A DNA stretch of 12,178 bases from Humitalea sp038249305 (GCA_038249305.1 JBBRWI010000113.1:1-12178); one strand, 5' to 3'. Shown: positions 1 to 6,657, numbered from the stretch's first letter. Notes: generated by a model from the letters alone, not told the origin. Numbers and translations are program-made.

Positions 1-27
1 CACGTCCGAGATGTGCCTGCTGGGGCT

Positions 28-53
28 AAAAACCGCCGGAACGCCGGCAAAAA
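28..53 (-). terminator. Possible intrinsic terminator, minus strand
   Basis: On the minus strand a perfect 5-bp stem (GCCGG/CCGGC, plus positions 35-39 and 44-48) with a 4-nt loop is followed by GG and then five T residues. It lies about 85 nt beyond the end of the decayed lipoprotein copy at 138-326, so it could be the old terminator of that gene. The stem is short and two G residues separate it from the T run, so the call is weak. On the plus strand there is no T run. Confidence 0.35.
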
Positions 54-137
54 TCAGCCCAGCCGGGCGGATCGTCGAACAATGAGCGGACGAAAACGAG
101 GAAGCCCGCCGGTTTCAACGCGAATTTCCGCAGCCTG

Positions 138-326
138 CTAGGCGCCGCCGCTGCCATGGGACGGCGACTCCCCGACGCCAGCGGCGATCAGCGCACCCCA
201 GCGGGCATTGCCACTGAACGATCCGGCGACCGTCCCCAGGGCGGCGCCACGCAAAGCCCCCGTGGCGATGCGCCGGCCGATGTCCCTAATTTCGGCACAG
301 CCTCCGCGCCGGACGAGCGGGGCTCA
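138..326 (-). pseudogene. Decayed copy of glycine-zipper lipoprotein gene
   Basis: The minus strand between a TGA (326-324) and a TAG (140-138) encodes a peptide that aligns without gaps to residues 25-67 of the intact lipoprotein at 1025-1336. I count 27 of 43 identical residues by eye, including the lipobox Cys-Ala pair and the zipper pieces TGAL, GAALG, SGNA, WGAL and AGVG. At DNA level, 173-272 matches 1138-1237 at about 72 of 100 bases. The in-frame TGA falls where the signal peptide should be, no hydrophobic leader is present, and similarity stops after AGVG so the Gln/Tyr-rich tail is missing. This fits an old duplicate, or an anciently related gene, that lost its export signal and C-terminus. 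A frameshifted but still expressed variant is possible but less likely. Confidence 0.7.
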
Positions 327-817
327 ACAGCAGGCGTGCCGCATGGGCGGGCGACCTTTCAGGATCGGGTCGGCATGGGCCTACAGCTCTGATTCCGGCC
401 CGTGCTCGCCATCGTCGACGTAGCCACCTCCAGCGCAGCGGCATACCCCACGCCGCGCAGGCGCCGTTGCAGCCCAAAGTGCCGCTTGAATCGCTGCCAT
501 TCGCGCACAACTTCGGATTGAACTGGAATTCGATGTTCCTCGCGCGCCCGCAACGCTTCCGAAAAGTGGCACGGCCAGACAGCAGCGGGAGCGGCGCATG
601 GGTCGGGCATCCTTGTCGACCGGCGGCGCGGCGTGTTCCCACCGACGCAAGACACGCTTCAGCGCTGGCTCGGCGGCCCGGTGCGGTTGCGATGCCGCCG
701 CTTCGGAAAAGCCGAGCGCGACCTGCGCTTCGGACGGCGGCGGCGAAGACGGGCGGCGCGACAAAGCCTCGCCCGGGCGGAAGCAAGGGCTCGTTGTGCG
801 ATACTGCGCGGTGGCCA

Positions 818-833
818 TGACAAACCCTTGTCA
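818..833. promoter_or_regulatory. Operator-like palindrome TGACAA-N4-TTGTCA
   Basis: Two perfect 6-base half-sites, TGACAA (818-823) and TTGTCA (828-833), flank the spacer ACCC at the border where the sequence turns AT-richer. The minus strand also reads TTGACA at 834-829, a good -35 match, but I see no convincing -10 at normal spacing. It could be a binding site for a dimeric regulator or part of a dead promoter. No intact gene starts next to it. Confidence 0.25.
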
Positions 834-950
834 ATAAGGCAATCCATCCCAAACGCGCAAAGATGGTTGGGTATCGCAAACGGCTGCGATATCGGCGATT
901 TTATTCACAGCCATTGTCGATCGCGCTGCTGCATAACGCGCCATGTGTTA

Positions 951-1001
951 GGGCCAGGACGACGCGACGTAAAACTGCTTCGCATTAAGTCGTCCCGGGC
1001 C
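951..1001. repeat. Inverted repeat downstream of lipoprotein gene
   Basis: The arm at 951-963 pairs with the arm at 989-1001. A perfect 7-bp core (GGACGAC/GTCGTCC) is extended outward by four more pairs interrupted by two mismatches. Within the 25-nt loop, GCGA (964-967) can pair with TCGC (980-983). It starts 24 nt beyond the stop of the minus-strand lipoprotein gene, the usual place for a terminator or an RNA 3'-end stabiliser. No T run follows on the minus strand, so it is not a standard intrinsic terminator. A 3'-protecting stem-loop or a factor-dependent end is possible. Confidence 0.45.
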
Positions 1002-1024
1002 AAGCGGTCTCAGTTTCGCCGATC

Positions 1025-1336
1025 CTACCGGTAATACTGCTGATTCTGCCCGTAGCTCGGTTGATTCTGATACTGACGGCGGCCTTGCCTCTGCTGCCGT
1101 TGCTGCGACTGGTCATACAGGTAACCCGCGCCCGCGCCGACGCCGGCGCCAAGCAGTGCACCCCAGCCTGCATTGCCGCTGAGTGAGCCGGCCAGGCCGC
1201 CGAGGGCAGCGCCACCGAGCGCGCCCGTGCCAAGGCTACGCTGCTGCTGATCCAGCCCGGCGCAGGCAGAAAGCCCCATCAGCCCCAGCAGGGGCATGGC
1301 CAGGCGCAAACCCCGAAGGGAAATCATCCATGCCAT
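1025..1336 (-). CDS. Glycine-zipper lipoprotein, small outer-envelope protein
   Basis: A 103-residue protein with a lipoprotein signal peptide: a hydrophobic stretch at residues 7-22 ends in the lipobox LSAC, making Cys25 the predicted lipidated residue. Residues 36-72 form a Gly/Ala-rich glycine zipper with GxxxG-like spacing (TGALGGAALGG, SGNAGWGALLG), which in this type of envelope protein is a membrane-associated helical hairpin. The tail from about residue 75 is rich in Gln, Tyr and Arg. I start it at the ATG at 1336 because GGGGAG lies 9 nt upstream; the ATG at 1327 has poor spacing, and further upstream candidates run into the preceding gene. Only one base separates the start from the TGA of the Rap1a-like gene (TGAGATG), so translation of the two is probably coupled. 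A decayed relative lies at 138-326. The exact function is unknown. Confidence 0.8.
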   Translation of the reverse strand: MAWMISLRGLRLAMPLLGLMGLSACAGLDQQQRSLGTGALGGAALGGLAGSLSGNAGWGALLGAGVGAGAGYLYDQSQQRQQRQGRRQYQNQPSYGQNQQYYR

Positions 1337-1337
1337 C

Positions 1338-1763
1338 TCAGCGCACTCCCCGCGCTGCAACGGTGCAGGGGTAAGTCGCCTGGGCAAAGCGCAGCAGCCC
1401 GTCCACTGCCCGTTCGGTCGCCCATTGTGGGTTTTGCGCCGCCCAGTTCGAGAAGGCGATGCCGGCCTCGGCGACCGTCGGACCGGGCGAGGTGAGGCAA
1501 ACCAACGGCTGGCGTGTAGCGGTCGCCGGGGTGAGCAAGGCGTAGATCTGGCCGGATGCGGTCAGGTAGCCCTGGCAGTAAGCGATCGCCTCCAACCGAT
1601 GCACGCCATCGGTGCGCGGCGCGCACAATGCCGCCAGGTCGCTGACGGTGGTCGCTTGGGTGACGCGGTCGCTGCCGGGCGGCGTCGCCGGGGCTGTGCC
1701 TTGGCCGAAGGCCGGCACAGCAAGCAAGGCGGCAAGCCCTGCCATAGGGATGATGGTCCGCAT
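1338..1763 (-). CDS. Secreted Rap1a/Tai-like protein
   Basis: A 141-residue exported protein. Residues 1-20 are a Sec signal peptide with a likely cleavage after AFG. The mature part resembles the Rap1a/Tai domain: an early LCA, then EAIAYCQGYL, then CLTSPGPT followed by a helical region, ending with a late Cys. The four cysteines (47, 63, 89, 133) could form two periplasmic disulfides. The founding members in Serratia are type VI secretion immunity proteins, but no effector or secretion gene is present here, so a housekeeping envelope role is at least as likely. The ATG at 1763 is chosen because AGGGAG lies 11 nt upstream and a signal peptide begins directly there; a TTG at 1790 would add nine unneeded residues. 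It lies 34 nt after dctM and 1 nt before the lipoprotein gene. Confidence 0.75.
   Translation of the reverse strand: MRTIIPMAGLAALLAVPAFGQGTAPATPPGSDRVTQATTVSDLAALCAPRTDGVHRLEAIAYCQGYLTASGQIYALLTPATATRQPLVCLTSPGPTVAEAGIAFSNWAAQNPQWATERAVDGLLRFAQATYPCTVAARGVR
1346..1351 (-). promoter_or_regulatory. Ribosome binding site deciding lipoprotein start
   Basis: GGGGAG on the minus strand, 9 nt before the ATG at 1336. It lies inside the last codons of the Rap1a-like gene and supports the 1336 start over the ATG at 1327. Confidence 0.6.
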
Positions 1764-1781
1764 GGGGTCGTATTCTCCCTC

Positions 1782-1799
1782 GACCCTCAATGAAGGGTC
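1782..1799. repeat. Short hairpin at the dctM stop codon
   Basis: GACCCT (1782-1787) and AGGGTC (1794-1799) form a perfect 6-bp inverted repeat around a 6-nt loop. It overlaps the dctM stop codon and lies just upstream of the ribosome binding site of the Rap1a-like gene. There is no T run, so it is not a terminator. It could set an mRNA processing or stability boundary between the transporter genes and the two envelope-protein genes. Confidence 0.3.
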
Positions 1800-3084
1800 A
1801 GAGCACGCCCATAACGCGCGGCAGCCACAAAGCGATGCCTGGAAAAACGACGACCGCGGCCAATGACATGAACATCGCCAGGATCATCCAGATGACCCAG
1901 GGAATGGTCGACTCCATCGACACCCCGGCGATCCGGCACGAAACCATCAGGTTGACGGCCATGGGCGGCGTGAATTGTCCGATCGCGATCTTCATGGTCA
2001 GGACCACGCCGAACCAGGTCAGGTCCCATCCGTAGAACCGCGCGATCGGCAGCAGCACAGGCAGCAGGATCAGGAATGTCGAGACACCATCGAGGAACAT
2101 GCCGATCAGGATCAGCACCACCATCAGCAGGGCTATGGTGCCGTATTCGCCAAGGTTCAGCCCGACGATCCAATCCGCCACCGGCTGCACGATACCCAGC
2201 GTACTGGTGGACCAGGCAAAGACCGAGGCAAGGGCGATGACCGACAGGATGATGCCGGACAGTTCAGCAGCCTCGACCAGCATCTCATAGACATCGCGCA
2301 GCGTCAGCGTGCGATAGATGACGAAGCCGACAAACAACCCATAGAACACCGCCATGACAGCGGCCTCGGTCGGTGTGAACAGCCCGGCGCGCATGCCGCC
2401 CAGGATGACGACGGGCGCCATCAAACCCCAGATCGCTTCCTTGAAGGTGCGCCAGATCGACAAGGCTTCGCGGTCCGGATTCTTGCCGCCGAAATCCTTG
2501 ATCCAGGAAATGATCAGCACCGCGACGATGATGCTGCAACCGGCCAGGATGCCGGGAAACATCCCCGCCATGAAGATCGCCGGCACCGACACCCCGGGCA
2601 CCAACACGGCATAGACGATGAAGGCGATCGACGGCGGGATGAGGATGTCCGTCGCGGCCGCCGCGGCGACGGTGCTGGCGATGAAGGGGCGAGGATAGCC
2701 GTCCTTGATCATCCCTCGCGTCACCACCTGCCCGACCGCGGCCGATGTGGCGGGGCCGGAGCCCGAAATTCCGCCGATCACCATCGCAACCAGGACCGAG
2801 ACCGAGGCCAAGGCCCCCCTGCCTGCCCCGACCAGGGCGGTGGCGAAACGCACCAGCCGCAAGGCCACGCCCGTGCGGTCGAAAACGCTGCCGACCAGCA
2901 CGAACATCGGGATCGCCATCAGCGGATATTTTGCAATGCCCGCATAGACATTGGTTGGCATCGCCATGATCGATTGGTCGGCCAACCAGATGCACAGGGC
3001 GCCCGCCAGGCCGAGAGCCACGCCGATCGGCACGCCGCCGAACAGCATGGCGACGAAGCCGGCAAAAAGGATCGTGCCGATCAC
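1798..3084 (-). CDS. dctM: TRAP transporter large membrane subunit (DctM family)
   Basis: A 428-residue polytopic inner-membrane protein, the usual length for the ion-coupled channel subunit of a TRAP transporter. It is hydrophobic throughout. Family-typical segments are FGGVPIGVALGLAG near the N-terminus, IPMFVLVGSVFDRTG around residue 60, the Gly/Ser-rich GSGPATSAAVGQV near residue 105, and PTEAAVMAVFYG in the second half. It would use a cation gradient to drive uptake of the solute delivered by DctP. The start is the GTG at 3084, because its GTGA overlaps the dctQ stop by 4 nt and GVPIGVALG then sits at normal depth. An upstream in-frame start at 3174 would overlap dctQ by about 90 nt and add a non-membrane leader, so I reject it. 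Confidence 0.93.
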   Translation of the reverse strand: MIGTILFAGFVAMLFGGVPIGVALGLAGALCIWLADQSIMAMPTNVYAGIAKYPLMAIPMFVLVGSVFDRTGVALRLVRFATALVGAGRGALASVSVLVAMVIGGISGSGPATSAAVGQVVTRGMIKDGYPRPFIASTVAAAAATDILIPPSIAFIVYAVLVPGVSVPAIFMAGMFPGILAGCSIIVAVLIISWIKDFGGKNPDREALSIWRTFKEAIWGLMAPVVILGGMRAGLFTPTEAAVMAVFYGLFVGFVIYRTLTLRDVYEMLVEAAELSGIILSVIALASVFAWSTSTLGIVQPVADWIVGLNLGEYGTIALLMVVLILIGMFLDGVSTFLILLPVLLPIARFYGWDLTWFGVVLTMKIAIGQFTPPMAVNLMVSCRIAGVSMESTIPWVIWMILAMFMSLAAVVVFPGIALWLPRVMGVL

Positions 3085-3590
3085 CCGTGCTGACCCTTCA
3101 GCACGCGAATCAACCGCCCGGCAGCCCGCGCCACGACAAAGGCCGACAGCACAGGCAGCCACCCCGTGTACCACCAGTTCGGATGCCCAAGCCCGCTGGA
3201 CATTACCTCATAGCGATACTCGTCCCAAGCCAGCCGCGCGCCGAACACGACCAGCAACCCGAAGCAGAGGATGGTCAGCAGCATGGCGAAGGCTTCGGCA
3301 TAGCGTTGGCCACGGGGAGCCAATAATTCGATGAAGTACCCGATGCGGATGTGCCGGCCGGTCGCGGTTGCGACGGCGGTGCCGAGCAGGGCGACCACGA
3401 CCATCAGCACCACCGAATACTCCTCGGTGAAGGCGAGCGACACGTTGGACAGGTAGCGCGTCAGCACGTTGGCTGCGGTGATCAGCGCCATGGCCGCCAT
3501 CGCGGCGGCCATCAGCACTTCTTCCAGCTTCAGCGGAACGCGGGTCTTTGGGTTGTCACGCCCGGCGGAAAAATCCGCGTCCGCCGCCAT
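3081..3590 (-). CDS. dctQ: TRAP transporter small membrane subunit (DctQ family)
   Basis: A 169-residue protein with about four predicted membrane helices (roughly residues 24-44, 60-80, 98-120 and 140-158), the standard topology of the DctQ subunit that joins DctM in the membrane complex. Features typical of the family are NVLTRYL after helix 1, FTEEYSVVLMV in helix 2, GRHIRIGYF in the following loop and the Trp-rich PNWWYTGWLP before the last helix. The ATG at 3590 is 3 nt after the dctP stop (TGACACATG). No good ribosome binding site is visible, so expression probably depends on translational coupling to dctP. The end overlaps the dctM start by 4 nt. Confidence 0.92.
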   Translation of the reverse strand: MAADADFSAGRDNPKTRVPLKLEEVLMAAAMAAMALITAANVLTRYLSNVSLAFTEEYSVVLMVVVALLGTAVATATGRHIRIGYFIELLAPRGQRYAEAFAMLLTILCFGLLVVFGARLAWDEYRYEVMSSGLGHPNWWYTGWLPVLSAFVVARAAGRLIRVLKGQHG

Positions 3591-3593
3591 GTG

Positions 3594-4619
3594 TCAGGAC
3601 CGCACCGTGCGGATCGCCATCTCGGCCTTGCGCACCAGATCGGCGCCGACGGTTGGCGCCCACTTGTCGTAGACGGGCTTGGTCAGCGCTGCAAAGGCCG
3701 CCTTTTGGGTGTCCGTGAGGGTCACGGTGGTGACACCGCGGCGGGTCAACTCATCGAGGCTGCTGCGATCCCCGTCACGGCCAAGTCCCGCGCGGGAGGC
3801 CACGATCTGGGCATTGGCCGCTTCCACCGCGCAGGCGCGTACCAGGTCGCGGTCGGCGGGCGCGAAACTGTCCATGATCGGCTTGGCCACGACGAACAAA
3901 CCGGCGTCGGCGACGTAGTTCCAGATGGTCAGGTGCTTCTGGGCCAGCGTATCCATGCGCAGCGCCAGGAACAGGTTCACTGGATTCTCCTGCCCGTCCA
4001 CCGCCCCGGTGGACAGCGCCGGCTGCAGGTCGGCGAAAGACATCTGTACCGGATTGGCACCAAGGGCCGTGAAGATCTCGGAGAAGATGGCACCGGCGGC
4101 GAAGCGCATCTTCAGCCCCCGCATGTCGGCCGGTACGGTGATGTCGCGCTTGCTGTTGGAGACTTCGCGAAAGCCGTTCTCGCCCCAGGCGCAGGGCACC
4201 ACGTCACGCGTCGCCACGATGCGTTCCAGGTCGCGCCCGACCTCGCCGCGAATGATCGCATCGAAGCCACGCGAATCACCCAGCAGCCAGGGCAGCGAGA
4301 AGATGTTCATCTCCCGCACCTGGGGGCTGATGTTGATGGTGCTGAAGGTCGCCATGTCGATGATGCCCTGGCGCATCGCCACCAATTCGCGGGTCTGGTC
4401 GCCGCCGACCAGCTGGCTGCCCGGATAGACCTTCATGTTGATGCGGCCCTGGCTGCGCTCGGTCACCATTTCGGCCCAGCGAAACGCGCCATCGGCGAGC
4501 GAGATCGGCCGGTTGCCGACGACGCTGACCTTGTATTCGGCCTTGTATTGGGTTTGGGCACGGGCGACGAAAGGGGTTGCGAGGGCGGTGCCAAGGACAA
4601 GCCTGCGAGCGATGGTCAT
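3594..4619 (-). CDS. dctP: TRAP transporter periplasmic solute receptor (DctP family)
   Basis: A 341-residue periplasmic binding protein. Residues 1-21 form a signal peptide ending in ARA; the N-terminal ARRLVLG could suit the Tat or the Sec route. DctP hallmarks follow: GGDQTRELVAMRQG near residues 72-85, GLKMRF near 168-173 with Arg172 in the position that normally salt-bridges the solute carboxylate, and GAVDGQENP at 205-213. These support a carboxylate ligand, but the exact solute cannot be read from sequence. Co-transcription with a 2-oxoacid dehydrogenase E1 pair suggests an acid that feeds that enzyme. AGGGAG lies 7 nt before the ATG. A 66-nt gap without a terminator separates it from the upstream E1-beta gene. 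Confidence 0.94.
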   Translation of the reverse strand: MTIARRLVLGTALATPFVARAQTQYKAEYKVSVVGNRPISLADGAFRWAEMVTERSQGRINMKVYPGSQLVGGDQTRELVAMRQGIIDMATFSTINISPQVREMNIFSLPWLLGDSRGFDAIIRGEVGRDLERIVATRDVVPCAWGENGFREVSNSKRDITVPADMRGLKMRFAAGAIFSEIFTALGANPVQMSFADLQPALSTGAVDGQENPVNLFLALRMDTLAQKHLTIWNYVADAGLFVVAKPIMDSFAPADRDLVRACAVEAANAQIVASRAGLGRDGDRSSLDELTRRGVTTVTLTDTQKAAFAALTKPVYDKWAPTVGADLVRKAEMAIRTVRS

Positions 4620-4685
4620 GGTTTTTCTCCCTGTGGGTTCGCCCGTTGGCCGGGTCGGTACGGTGGCAGGATGCGGGGGCTTGTC

Positions 4686-5645
4686 TCAGCGGGCAAGCAG
4701 CCGTTCGGCGGCGGCGACGATCTTGGCCGGGGTGACCTTGATCGCGTCCTCCAGCGGCGGCGAGAAGGGCAATGGCACGCGCGGCATCCCGCAACGCGCG
4801 ACCCGGATGCCGGGCGCGTGCTCGGCGATGCGGGCGATGATCTCGGCGCCGAAGCCGCCCGCCTCCACCGCCTCATGCGCCACGAGCAGCCTGCCGGTGC
4901 GCCGGGCGCTGGCGGTGACCGCGGCCTCATCCCACGGCCAAAGACAGCGCAGGTCTAGAATTTCGGCGTTGATCCCCCGTGCAGCCAGGGTCACCGCGGC
5001 CTGTTCGACCGCCGGCATCAGGGCTGACCAGGACACGATGGTCAGGGCATCGCCCGTCCGCACCTGGCGCGCGTGGCCGAAGGGCATCGGGGCGATGGCG
5101 GCGGGCACCTCACCCTCCAGCCCGAACAGGTTCTTGGGGTCGAAGAACAGCACCGGATCGTCGCTGCGGATCGCCGCCACCAGCAGCCCCGCCGCATCGG
5201 CGGGTGTCGAGGGTGCGACCACAACCACCCCGGGCAGATGCGCGAACCAGGCTTCCAGCACCTGGCTGTGCTGGGCCGCGCTGTTGCGCCACAGCCCATG
5301 CGGCATGCGCACCACGACCGAGGGCCGCGCCTGGCCGCCGAACATGTAGCGTATCTTGGCGATCTGATTCACCAACTCGTCCATCGCGCACATCACGAAA
5401 TCGAAGATGCGCATCTCGATGATCGGACGGGTTCCGACCAGAGCCGCGCCGAGGCCGGCACCCATGATGACGGCCTCGCTGATCGGCGTGGACACGACCC
5501 GATCCGCGCCAAACCGCTCCAGAAAGCCGCGATACTGGCCGAACAGACCACCGCGCGCGACATCCTCCCCCAGCACCCAGACGCGCGGATCGCGCTCCAT
5601 TTCCTGCCATGCGGCCAACCGCAGGGCTTCTACCAGACTTGTCAT
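4686..5645 (-). CDS. 2-oxoacid (pyruvate/acetoin-type) dehydrogenase E1 beta
   Basis: A 319-residue transketolase-like beta subunit that should pair with the E1-alpha product to make a ThDP-binding heterotetramer. LGEDVARGG near residue 25 and STPISEAVIMGAG near 52-64 are diagnostic; Glu57 is the residue expected to activate the ThDP aminopyrimidine ring. HSQVLEAWFAHLPG in the middle and the C-terminal transketolase domain (VSWSALMPAV, then LLVAHEAVEAGGFGAE) complete the fold. Length is normal, and there is no N-terminal lipoyl domain as found in some PdhB proteins. Its ATG overlaps the E1-alpha stop in an ATGA. No E2 or E3 gene follows; dctP comes next on the same strand. The substrate could be pyruvate, acetoin or another 2-oxo compound. 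Confidence 0.9.
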   Translation of the reverse strand: MTSLVEALRLAAWQEMERDPRVWVLGEDVARGGLFGQYRGFLERFGADRVVSTPISEAVIMGAGLGAALVGTRPIIEMRIFDFVMCAMDELVNQIAKIRYMFGGQARPSVVVRMPHGLWRNSAAQHSQVLEAWFAHLPGVVVVAPSTPADAAGLLVAAIRSDDPVLFFDPKNLFGLEGEVPAAIAPMPFGHARQVRTGDALTIVSWSALMPAVEQAAVTLAARGINAEILDLRCLWPWDEAAVTASARRTGRLLVAHEAVEAGGFGAEIIARIAEHAPGIRVARCGMPRVPLPFSPPLEDAIKVTPAKIVAAAERLLAR

Positions 5646-6604
5646 GCGCCGAGCACATCCGTGTAGGCGGTGGCGGGATCGGGCCAGGGGGCCGCCAGGG
5701 CAGCGGTGCGGGCGGCCTGCATTTCCGCCAGCGCCGCGTCGCGCACGGCCGCGAGTTCGGCAGCCGAGGCGAGACCCTCCGCGATCAGGCGGGCTTCCAG
5801 CCGGGCGATGGGATCGCCTTGCTTCGCCGCCGCGACCTCATCGGCCGGGCGCCAGGCGGCGACATCGGTGCTGGTATGGCCGGTGTGGCGGTAGGTCATC
5901 GCATGCAGGAGGCGTGGGCCAGCGCCGCCGCGCACGTCCGCCGCCAGCCGGGCCGCCAGCGCATCGACCGCGACCACGTCATTGCCATCGACGGTCGTGG
6001 CCGGCACGCCCAGCGCCTCGGACCGCGCGACGACGCCCGGCCCGGCCGTGACGTCGCGGGCGGCAGTGAACGCCGCGACCTGATTGTCCTCGCACACGAA
6101 CAACACCGGCAGCCGATAGAGCGCGGCCCAATTCAGTCCCTCGAGGAAGGGGCCGCGGTTGATCGCGCCATCGCCGAAAAAGCAGACCGCGATGCTGTCC
6201 TGGCCCAGCAGCTTGATGCCCTGCGCCGCCCCCACGGCGATCGGGATTCCGCCCGCGACCACACCATTGGCGCCCAGCATCCCGACGGAGAAATCGGCGA
6301 TGTGCATCGACCCGCCCTTGCCGCCACAATGCCCGCCGGCGCGACCGAACAATTCCTCCATCATGCCCGCGACGCCGGCGCCCTTGGCCAGCGCATGGCC
6401 ATGGCCACGATGGTTCGAAGTGATGCGGTCATCCCGGCGCAGGTTCAGGCATACGCCGGCGGCGACCCCTTCCTGCCCGATCGACACATGCAGGGGGCCG
6501 GGAATGTTGCCGGCCTTGTGGGCGGCCAAGGCCGTCTCCTCAAAGGCACGGATGCGGCACATGCTGCGATGCAGCGCGAGCCATTGCCCGGCATTGGATG
6601 TCAT
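5642..6604 (-). CDS. 2-oxoacid (pyruvate/acetoin-type) dehydrogenase E1 alpha
   Basis: A 320-residue ThDP-binding alpha subunit. HRGHGHALAKG (65-75), GGKGGSMHIAD (94-104) and MLGANG (109-114) are strongly typical of the AcoA/PdhA group. The ThDP/Mg motif begins with GDGAIN at 144-149; the closing part reads CEDN (171-174) instead of the usual ENN, so one Asn is replaced by Asp173. VDGND (205-209) and RHTGH (239-243) match other conserved loops. The enzyme would decarboxylate a 2-oxo acid, or cleave an acetoin-like substrate, and pass the acyl unit on with E1-beta. The ATG at 6604 is preferred because AGGGGGA lies 7 nt upstream; an in-frame ATG at 6631 would place that site inside the gene. 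First gene of the minus-strand operon. Confidence 0.9.
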   Translation of the reverse strand: MTSNAGQWLALHRSMCRIRAFEETALAAHKAGNIPGPLHVSIGQEGVAAGVCLNLRRDDRITSNHRGHGHALAKGAGVAGMMEELFGRAGGHCGGKGGSMHIADFSVGMLGANGVVAGGIPIAVGAAQGIKLLGQDSIAVCFFGDGAINRGPFLEGLNWAALYRLPVLFVCEDNQVAAFTAARDVTAGPGVVARSEALGVPATTVDGNDVVAVDALAARLAADVRGGAGPRLLHAMTYRHTGHTSTDVAAWRPADEVAAAKQGDPIARLEARLIAEGLASAAELAAVRDAALAEMQAARTAALAAPWPDPATAYTDVLGA

Positions 6605-6657
6605 CGCTGCGTCCCCCTGTCTTGCTAGCATGCCGCCGCCGGCGCAGGAAGCAACCC
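6605..6657. promoter_or_regulatory. 53-bp divergent control region
   Basis: This is the whole gap between the start codons of two divergent operons. It contains the minus ribosome binding site AGGGGGA (6612-6618) and the plus ribosome binding site AGGA (6645-6648), leaving about 26 nt between them. In that space is the perfect 8-bp palindrome TGCTAGCA (6623-6630), which offers TAG-containing -10-like bases to both strands. No good -35 is visible on either side. Promoters must overlap here or lie within the opposite gene, so the two operons are probably controlled together. Confidence 0.45.

Larger units (their letters stand above)
327..1024. other. Gene-poor stretch, no intact gene recognised
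   Basis: About 700 bases with no convincing gene on either strand. Open frames exist in several overlapping readings, but all are Arg/Ala/Pro-rich and look like by-products of high GC. The most protein-like fragment is on the minus strand at about 365-545; it contains pieces such as REEHRIPVQSE and REWQRFKRHFGL, has no clear start or ribosome binding site, and I cannot assign it to a family. From about 820 to 910 the sequence is noticeably more AT-rich, as expected of a regulatory or intergenic segment. The stretch also holds a TGACAA/TTGTCA palindrome (818-833) and a longer inverted repeat (951-1001). Together with the decayed lipoprotein copy at 138-326, it reads as eroding DNA. Confidence 0.5.

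Noticed and set aside
867..895. TTGGGT-N17-TATCGG promoter-like pair on the plus strand
   Set aside because: Weak matches to both boxes and no plus-strand gene follows before 6658.
901..909. TTATTCACA, a perfect DnaA-box consensus match
   Set aside because: Single copy, no cluster of boxes, no dnaA/dnaN/parAB-type neighbours; one 9-mer can occur by chance, so no origin is called.
1975..3093. 372-codon plus-strand open frame opposite dctM
   Set aside because: Asp/His/Arg/Gln-rich composition typical of the reverse complement of a membrane protein gene.
3085..3174. Upstream start for dctM
   Set aside because: It lies within dctQ and adds a Cys/Arg-rich leader; the GTGA overlap at 3084 gives a normal family length.
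3351..4958. 535-codon plus-strand open frame opposite dctQ/dctP
   Set aside because: His/Gln/Arg/Gly-rich with no recognisable motif; it is the antisense of strongly supported dctP, dctQ and E1-beta coding sequence.
6598..6657. Extended ATG start for the duplicated-domain protein
   Set aside because: It would overlap the divergent E1-alpha start and add an Arg-rich leader; GTG at 6658 has AGGA at good spacing.
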